Of a stretch of DNA of 64,000 nucleotides, positions 61,201-64,000 are shown piece by piece; the first letter of the stretch is position 1; each line of letters starts with the position of its first letter. A program made the position numbers and the translations under genes. Origin of the DNA: Paragonimus westermani (taxonomy: Eukaryota; Platyhelminthes; Trematoda; Plagiorchiida; Troglotrematidae). The stretch lies in NCBI GenBank assembly GCA_008508345.1, contig QNGE01000885.1, forward strand, positions 132,340-196,339, read 5' to 3'. Under the pieces are notes generated by a model. It did no database searches. It saw nothing but the letters and a program-made list of their open reading frames with translations, and was not told where the DNA came from.

Positions 61201-61725
61201 TGCCAATTGTTGCAGGCTCGAACCGGCGAACGAGACACTTGATCGCAGACCAACGCGGGCTACAAATCCACCCAACAAGCCATCAGCAGATCCGCGCCCA
61301 ACGACGGAGGTGTTGCGACAGACTGGTTTTTCGGTTGCAATTGCAGAGGATACGGTTGCACGGTAGACAGCTGCCTGGGCTGGAGTGACCAAATACGTGA
61401 GCTGGGCCAGACGACCTCCTGTCCGACTACGAAAGTGACCGACCACAGACTGATTGACGAGTTGCTGCATTGCAAACACATCACCCGCAGTGGACATCTC
61501 GTTTTGTTGTTGCTGCCTTAACAAGGCCAAAGAAGGAAAATTCGTTTTGGCAAGATGTTCCTGACCTGAGTCAACAAACTGTTGAACTTGACTCAGCATA
61601 GACAAATCCTGCTCCATTGCTTCTAGGCACATGTATGCCCGTGCACGGTCGATCCTGTGAGGATGGAAAAATGAAGCAACAGGACAGGCGTTGATTAGGT
61701 TTCTTGCATCCAACGTAAATGGGGC
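18890..61725 (-). CDS. MED1: Mediator complex subunit 1 (MED1) gene, 5'-partial, 11 exons in window
   Basis: Exons in transcription order are 61725-61157, 60940-60816, 60425-60368, 60186-59994, 56493-56259, 39709-39143, 37835-37290, 29259-26595, 25073-24806, 24576-24307 and 19225-18890. All introns are GT-AG, every phase matches, and the sum is 5,832 nt with one terminal TGA. MED1 is the Mediator subunit that bridges nuclear receptors and RNA polymerase II in the nucleus. The first seven exons follow the order of conserved blocks in the animal Med1 domain; exon 8 onward is the low-complexity activator-binding tail with an LXXLL box. The start codon and roughly the first 100-150 residues are missing and must lie beyond the window. 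At 1,943 visible residues it is longer than human MED1 (about 1,580), mostly because of the tail. Identity rests on remembered family alignments; no search was run. The 3' UTR end was not found, since no AATAAA lies within about 190 bases of the stop. Confidence 0.85.
21426..21496. repeat. Perfect 33-bp inverted repeat, 5-nt spacer
   Basis: The left arm is 21426-21458, the spacer CTCGA is 21459-21463 and the right arm is 21464-21496, complementary at all 33 positions. The right arm plus the following TAACGTTGTGTTATT segment belongs to repeat B, also seen at 53518. The left arm is therefore an inverted copy of the start of repeat B. Transcribed, it would make a stable hairpin. Confidence 0.9.
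21464..21533 (+). repeat. Repeat B, copy at the hairpin
   Basis: The sequence begins GTGGTTGAAACGTAGAGTAC, continues through GCTTGCTCGTAACGTTGTGT and ends near ATCTGTTTATCAA. The copies at 5093-5128 (partial) and 53518-53580 share the same order. The length and ending suggest the 3' part of a short non-autonomous element of unknown class. Confidence 0.65.
22564..23040 (+). mobile_element. Penelope-like RT fragment (degenerate)
   Basis: Plus-strand pieces read LWLYGVPKNHS followed about 50 residues later by KVVTNFDITILFAEIPHGAALETV. These resemble the (I/L)YGLPK.HK block and the SFDV.ALF.SIP...AL..V block of Penelope-like reverse transcriptases, in the right order. Stops follow immediately and no endonuclease or terminal repeats were seen. 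The call rests on these two motifs only. Confidence 0.45.
24307..24576 (-). CDS. MED1: MED1 exon 10 of window
   Basis: The acceptor ttgtctttgcag and donor gtatga bracket 270 bp, phase 0 at both ends. The product runs VIKAQTDTPASP to MPHGVDRL. It is Ser/Thr-rich first, then basic and Pro-rich, with the motif RFPRPPLGNSGP, which recurs in similar form in the last exon. The intron after it is 5.1 kb. Confidence 0.68.
24806..25073 (-). CDS. MED1: MED1 exon 9 of window
   Basis: The acceptor ctgttttcgcag and donor gtgagt bracket 268 bp. The first base completes a Gly codon and the exon leaves phase 0. The product (TPTSTSQNEVGRTG to SVQYD) is Thr/Ser-rich with one acidic patch (ETVITSDPADQTIERNDSTLDGEE). 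No vertebrate counterpart is recognisable; membership rests on phase, strand and composition. Confidence 0.7.
25074..26594 (-). other. MED1 intron 8
   Basis: 1.5 kb between exons 8 and 9. Unique sequence; no repeat family or exon candidate recognised. Confidence 0.6.
26595..29259 (-). CDS. MED1: MED1 exon 8 of window (Ser/Thr-rich tail, LXXLL box)
   Basis: The exon is 2,665 bp, with acceptor cacttaatag (phase 1 in) and donor gtaagt (phase 2 out). It codes window residues 765-1652. Near its start, SMLINLLNEDP (box at 29189-29203) matches the human receptor box PMLMNLLKDNP. Basic clusters KKPRKRRR (28706-28729), KKRKRR (28046-28063) and KKERKRR (about 27872-27892) look like nuclear-localisation signals. 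Near the end, MKSIIDIVDKLRAK (26798-26839) matches the human tail motif SLTAVIDKLKHG. The rest is Ser/Thr/Gly/Pro low complexity, expected to be disordered and phosphorylated. Long open frames on the opposite strand here are composition shadows. Confidence 0.88.
30653..30706 (-). CDS. MED1: Candidate 54-nt cassette exon of MED1
   Basis: A pyrimidine-rich tract and the acceptor acaacttacag precede 54 bases followed by the donor gtatgg. Read in the phase left by exon 7 it gives 18 open codons (TGCDVGTAATDSRLFEG plus split codons). It leaves the same phase 1, so it could be included or skipped without breaking the frame into exon 8. There is no family similarity to support it; transcript data would decide. 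Confidence 0.35.
34075..34400 (+). promoter_or_regulatory. Promoter-like stretch, possible solo LTR
   Basis: CTATATATACGCGAACGC at about 34,202-34,219 is a strong TATA-like sequence. It is preceded by GATTGGTCCATTCCAC (CCAAT-type) and followed about 170 bases on by TTATTATTGACCACCGGGTC, faintly like an LTR end plus primer-binding site. No second LTR, boundaries or duplication were established, so this is suggestive only. Confidence 0.25.
37290..37835 (-). CDS. MED1: MED1 exon 7 of window (end of Med1 domain, LDDLL)
   Basis: The acceptor tttttgtgccag and donor gttagt flank 546 bp, with phase 1 at both ends. The product starts ELMTNMLTAVRINDG. It contains LDDLLVDNIFQQCLTVPQPF, matching human CTDDFIAKVVQRCMSIPVTM, the last conserved block of the Med1 domain. 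The rest is Ser/Pro/Val-rich linker ending GGGKTGVI. The LDDLL sequence also fits the LXXLL receptor-box pattern, but its position in the fold suggests a structural helix. Confidence 0.8.
37836..39142 (-). other. MED1 intron 6
   Basis: 1.3 kb. Contains a 9-bp palindrome with a 4-nt loop at 38,894-38,915. Opposing frames at 38.1-38.5 kb look like non-coding overlap. Confidence 0.6.
39143..39709 (-). CDS. MED1: MED1 exon 6 of window
   Basis: The acceptor catccttgctgtcag and donor gtaagtt are both strong, and phase 1 is kept in and out (567 bp). The translation begins VDIEIGPFGVEKTLIN and ends PVFSHTELGGT. The central part (around MVWLFIALECPIH and KLLNHLRNMLDR) fits the divergent end of the Med1 domain. 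The last third is Pro/Gly-rich and probably disordered. The exon is open over its whole length and is the only good phase-1 acceptor seen after exon 5. Confidence 0.72.
48120..50150 (-). mobile_element. CR1/RTE-like LINE, reverse transcriptase remnant
   Basis: Minus-strand pieces keep the LINE ORF2 order with stops and shifts. RAPDPDFLSS and CERLLSELTAFSSIWRTEE lie at 50,100-50,000, then PGRRCIDHSCLSRQIL and a FYGQLSRAFFTSSDVQQGYP to FNFVM stretch (49,840-49,500). LTDIDYMDEIALL, a decayed YADD catalytic box, lies at 49,470-49,430. After an interruption come a SKCKML-like piece, AKLRHLWHHNS near 48,640, RAEDVYRLSIFDQSCLH near 48,500 and a C-terminal stretch to about 48,150. The active site is lost, so it is a fossil copy. 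Confidence 0.8.
48935..49385 (+). repeat. GC-rich repeat C, copy 2, nested in the LINE
   Basis: It matches 13376-13620 in its first 235 bases. Two related units sit about 175 bases apart (compare CTGCCTGCCATTCC near 49,031 with TCGCCTGCCCTGCC near 49,204, each followed by a GTCCGAT...GCGATG run). It separates the decayed YADD box from the rest of the LINE, so it inserted into the LINE after that copy existed. GC content is clearly above that of the flanks. Confidence 0.65.
51780..52660 (+). mobile_element. CR1/RTE-like LINE remnant, plus strand
   Basis: A frame at 51,800-51,986 reads MFSFLFNYAINDSPEEV then NILINIEYTDDNALYGE, the RT palm with YADD as YTDD. A piece with MTVNQSKYRKV follows. 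About 500 bases on, FSSLHHLWSRKNVPLSL and NNAYLRSAC (52,490-52,590) match the LINE region LRHLWRRRDISLSL. It is on the opposite strand to the copy at 48.1-50.15 kb and comparably decayed. Confidence 0.7.
53518..53585 (+). repeat. Repeat B, copy 3
   Basis: Shares AGGTGGTTGAAA, ACTTGCTCGTAACGTTGTGT and TATTCTCAATC with the copies at 5093 and 21464. Roughly 85 percent identical to the right half of the hairpin region. No target-site duplication was found around it. Confidence 0.6.
56259..56493 (-). CDS. MED1: MED1 exon 5 of window (Med1 domain, GQQ/VTKI block)
   Basis: The acceptor is gcgtccctacag and the donor a consensus gtaagt. It enters in phase 0 and leaves in phase 1 (235 bp). The product begins YYVCSKTTSFCFVSGQQLPN and continues with LRGYMVTKIPF and IVSILRQHAS. 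It aligns with human YAALPGQQHCYFL, LQGTLVSKITF and ILNLIRHQVA in order and spacing. This is one of the strongest matches supporting the MED1 call. The downstream intron is about 16.5 kb. Confidence 0.85.
57345..57550 (-). mobile_element. Hammerhead SINE copy 4 (subfamily 2, decayed ribozyme)
   Basis: The minus-strand copy has the head AGTTCAGTGGTGCACTAG, the subfamily run GCCTCATGAAAGCATGGCCGG and a hammerhead region with core CTGATGA, stem II GCTCT...GAGAG, cleavage GTC and stem I TAGTGC. The GAAA box has lost bases (AGAGGAAC), so it should be inactive. Confidence 0.7.
57740..57960 (+). mobile_element. Hammerhead SINE copy 5 (subfamily 2, decayed ribozyme)
   Basis: The full-length plus copy begins TCGTGCCTAATGTGAGGTCA, with box A TGGTGCAGTG (57768-57777) and box B GAGTTCTATTCCC (57810-57822). 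The ribozyme core CTGACGA is at 57846-57852, but stem II is mismatched and GAAA reads AAAA. It shares GCCTCATGAAAGCATGGCCGG with the inverted copy 200 bases away. Confidence 0.75.
59994..60186 (-). CDS. MED1: MED1 exon 4 of window
   Basis: The T at 60186 after a tgtgag acceptor completes the Leu codon, and the exon runs FGTPSNYRL to GINTHL before a gtgagt donor, leaving phase 0. The segment DLIQLILSR followed by INTHL fits the human LITQFELSK...LNHNM stretch that precedes the GQQ block. An acidic insert (FVENGEQGEQD) has no vertebrate counterpart. The exon is 193 bp. Confidence 0.72.
60187..60367 (-). other. MED1 intron 3
   Basis: 181 bases between micro-exon 3 and exon 4; gtatgag donor, tgtgag acceptor. 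Typical short flatworm intron. Confidence 0.6.
60368..60425 (-). CDS. MED1: MED1 micro-exon 3 of window (58 bp)
   Basis: The acceptor tggtgtgttcccag and donor gtatgag bracket 58 bp that enter in phase 1 and leave in phase 2. The product is VIQQVLFDRLTLTVDTRAQ plus a split Leu. It was chosen over the longer open frame reaching 60564 because only this acceptor restores the phase left by the preceding exon. The segment lies in the poorly conserved stretch between the PIP block and the next Med1 block, so support comes from splice phase rather than similarity. Confidence 0.65.
60426..60815 (-). other. MED1 intron 2
   Basis: 390 bases. Its 3' half is open in the frame of exon 3 (to 60,564), which could mislead gene finders, but no acceptor in that extension fits the required phase. 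Confidence 0.6.
60816..60940 (-). CDS. MED1: MED1 exon 2 of window
   Basis: The acceptor is ctccgtggcacag and the donor gtgaga. The single G at the start completes the Arg codon split by the previous exon (phase 2 to phase 1). The translation runs from VPDFAQPNDI to LQQITG and contains FVLYLDPPIPMPTETLQQL. This aligns with the MED1 block FFLKFPQPIPVSRAFVQKL, in which the PIP turn is conserved. The exon is 125 bp. The open frame extends upstream of the acceptor, but the phase and the acceptor consensus select this boundary. Confidence 0.8.
61157..61725 (-). CDS. MED1: MED1 exon 1 of window (Med1 domain, N-terminal part)
   Basis: The acceptor is ..ttttcag before 61725, entered in phase 0 with APFTLDARN. 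The donor is gtatat after 61157, leaving phase 2. The exon codes window residues 1-189. Residues 25-45 contain YMCLEAMEQDLSML, matching the MED1 block that in human reads MYLALQSLEQDLSKM. Further on, SVVGHFRSRTGGRLAQLTYL matches the human GSVGYLTPRSGGHLMNLKYY block, with RSGG read as RTGG. A Gln-rich stretch (LLRQQQQNEM) and a 35-residue Gly/Val-rich insertion are additions relative to vertebrates. The phase-0 start means an upstream exon must exist; none was recognised up to 64,000. Confidence 0.85.
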
Positions 61726-63479
61726 CTGAAAATTATGAAGCTAGCACATAGACATTGTTTTCAGTCCTTAAACAACATCCATCTGTGATGAAAAATATCC
61801 AAGATCAAAACATGGATGGTTGAAAAGAAACGAATTTGGTTATTAATAGGTTACTTAGGGGCTACGGAACAAGACCGACATGGTCTATTTCGACGATTAC
61901 AGCTAATAGAAGTAAGATGGTACTGTGAGTGACAGCGAAGGTATGACTTTGAACTGTAAGAACGTGTGTTTCAGGCCTGGCTGTCTTGGATGTCTGAACA
62001 GTTCCACAGAAGTCAGCCAAACGTCGGCAACTTATGGTATAAACACCGAAATTAAAATCGGTCGCATTCCCTTATGTGTGATTCTTCTGATCGCGACCAC
62101 AGTAGCCATTTATGTATGAATTGGAGTGGGCAACATAATATAGGATAATGCGTTGCAATGAATATTAACTTAGCAGCGACTGATTTGTACGGTCTGATTT
62201 GGGATGATAAATAGGGAGCTGTCGATTCAGTGACTAGTACTTGCCGCGTGAAGCCGACGCACTGGTGAGTGTCATGTTAATTGCGCTACCAAATAAAGCA
62301 ATAGGATGTGCCTTGTGACCAGTAAAGAATTTCTCAGTCACCCGACCTACGTACTCAGGTGTGTAACAACGGGGAAATGGGCATGCATGCAAGAGACAAC
62401 CAGGTGTTATATGAAGAAATGGCCAGAGTATCACTTTCTCCAAAGCAAATGGGCAGCGAATTCCATATAATCTTCTGTCTTAAAGGTTTCACTCTTGAGA
62501 TACACAATAAAAAGCCGGTTTTATCCAGACGACAAAGCCATAGAAATTTATGTACTTATCGATCCAAGCTGACTTTTGGTAAACACGTTTATCTAAAGTT
62601 CAACTTGCAGTCTTCCTCAGGACTGGGTCTATGGAGTAAAACATTCAATTCTAACGGGGTTTCACAGAATAATTGTTAGATCAGCAGATTGTCCAGAGTA
62701 CAATAAAAAACATTAACACATCAGCATGTTAATGGAAAATCTGTGTAGCTGTTTTGGCGTCTACAGCTGTTTTCCGATACAAATCCCCACTGAAATTTCA
62801 ATTACTACTCAACGTACAGCGTGAGAGCAATTCCTCTGGAGTCGAAAATGAAAAACGTACTTTTACAGCTAACAGCTGTGTCACGCAGACAAAATATATA
62901 AACAGATAGTTTAAAAAACAACGCATGTAATTAACACCTGAAGTGGTGTGTGGAGAGCGACTATGAGGTAAGGACGATCACGACCATAAACACCGTAACT
63001 CTTAGATAAAAGCGAAATCAGTAACGAACGACCGAAGAGGTCGACAGTTCCAGATCAGTCTCCAAGTCTGTTACCTGAAGCCAATTGAGATTCAGACGGC
63101 AATAATGTGGCGTAGTCTACTTGACCTACAATAACAATGTTCATGTTTCAACTAGTTTTGGCTACAACGTTTTCAGATTATCTGTGCTTTGACAACCGGA
63201 GGCTAAACTAATACGGTGCGGAAAGCAGAGATTGATTTGACGGAGTAAAACTCGGGCAGAAGCCGAAATCAAATCAAAGAGATTAAACAAAATATTTCCC
63301 AGTACCCTAATATCAACGACAATGCGAAACGGAACATACACAGTGCGTAATTCGTCGGTCTCTCAGAAAGACAGGAACATATTAACTTACTGTGAAATGA
63401 ATCTAGCTGATGAGCTCCTCTGAAACCCCGTGCACATAATCTACTCAACAAGCACTTACACACTAAGACAAGCCGAAGT
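61726..63479. other. MED1 upstream intron or 5' region, no exon seen
   Basis: The first visible MED1 exon starts in phase 0, so coding sequence continues upstream. Minus frames here (for example 62,234-62,443) do not fit the expected block before YMCLEAMEQDL or the required exit phase. The N-terminal exons are probably outside the window. Confidence 0.5.
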
Positions 63480-64000
63480 CCTTGATTTGAGCCTCATAAT
63501 CACCATCATAGACAGCAATACATCAGTGGTTCATACTAATGCTTAACTGCCACACAACCATGAAGAAAAAGCAAACTCCATATATATAGGAGAGAAGGAA
63601 AAAAGAAGGGGACGGAAAGGGACAAAACTACTGAAAATAACTACGTCCATATTCAGACATTCAACATCAAGGTACCTACACCCTGCAAACAAACAGCCGA
63701 GCTGCAAGTGAGAGTAAGGCGTCATCAGCGAGACAGCTTCCTTACGCCTTTCACTGCCCCGCGTCATTAAATACACTCACTTCACAGACAACTCGGCCAA
63801 ACAACGACAACATTCACGCCACTGAGCTCGATTAGCCGCCATCTCGCCTAGAGTCTCCAACCACCGACTATGCGAGTCGCGAGGGCCCCAGCCCGGGAGA
63901 CGAACTCGATCCATAGTGGCCAACCCCTTGGTGAACGACTTCATTTCCCTACGCCAGGTCATTAGCTGTCCACCTCGCACCTTACACCAGTCGGTCGCAG
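63480..64000 (-). mobile_element. CR1/RTE-like LINE, 3' end (better preserved)
   Basis: A clean minus frame from 63,980 to a stop at 63,777 reads LPGWGPRDSHSRWLETLGEM then NRAQWRECCRCLAELSVK, the C-terminus of a trematode LINE ORF2. About 290 bases of 3' UTR follow, ending in GACAGCAATACATCAGTGGT on the plus strand and an ATGATGG-type tail near 63,500. The element continues beyond 64,000. No disabling change is seen in this part, so it is younger than the other LINE copies. Confidence 0.8.

Noticed and set aside
63405..63436. CTGATGAG...GAAAC resembling a second hammerhead core
   Set aside because: The bases between (CTCCTCT) cannot form stem II and no stem I partner is present.
1..64000. 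CRISPR arrays, operons, bacterial promoters or ribosomal RNA genes
   Set aside because: The window is eukaryotic with spliced exons; no regularly spaced repeats or rRNA-like sequence were seen.

Overview
The window looks like part of a flatworm genome, most probably a digenean trematode that is not a schistosome. The signs are moderate GC, long introns, decayed CR1/RTE-like LINEs, Ty3/gypsy and Penelope-like remnants, and a short Pol III retroelement carrying a type I hammerhead ribozyme like the schistosome SM-alpha family. The species call is inference; no taxonomic search could be run.

The one gene that can be assembled is on the minus strand and covers about two thirds of the window. It is a MED1-type subunit of the Mediator complex. 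Eleven exons, read from 61,725 down to 18,890, join with every splice phase matching and no internal stop, giving 5,832 nt (1,943 codons plus stop). The N-terminal exons lie beyond position 64,000. Exons 1-7 match the order of conserved stretches in animal MED1: the motif around MCLEAMEQDLSML, the RSRTGGRLAQLTYLVTP segment, the PPIPMP segment, the GQQ...VTKI segment and the LDDLLVDNIFQQCL segment. The 2.7-kb exon 8 encodes the low-complexity Ser/Thr-rich tail. It starts with a nuclear-receptor box (LINLL) and carries basic nuclear-localisation-like clusters and a late VDKL motif. Exons 9-11 are Ser/Thr-rich, then Pro/Gly-rich, and end at a TGA. The largest intron is about 16.5 kb. A phase-neutral 54-nt cassette at 30,653-30,706 may be an extra or alternative exon.

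The 18.9 kb on the 3' side of MED1 hold mostly unique non-coding DNA and repeats. They include one isolated minus-strand exon candidate with a von Willebrand factor A (vWA) fold start (6,959-7,078), a 362-bp assembly gap (9,878-10,239), several hammerhead-SINE copies and a Ty3/gypsy pol remnant (about 16.9-18.24 kb). MED1 introns hold a Penelope-like reverse-transcriptase fragment (22.6-23.0 kb), a perfect 33-bp inverted repeat (21.4 kb), two rotten LINEs (48.1-50.15 kb minus, with a GC-rich repeat nested in it; 51.8-52.7 kb plus) and an inverted pair of hammerhead SINEs (57.3-58.0 kb). The 3' end of a much better preserved LINE lies at 63.5-64.0 kb, in the region upstream of the first visible MED1 exon.

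The most rewarding observation is the SINE family. It combines a tRNA-like promoter head with a complete hammerhead (catalytic core, 5-bp stem II, matching stem I, GUC cleavage site), and two copies still look capable of self-cleavage.
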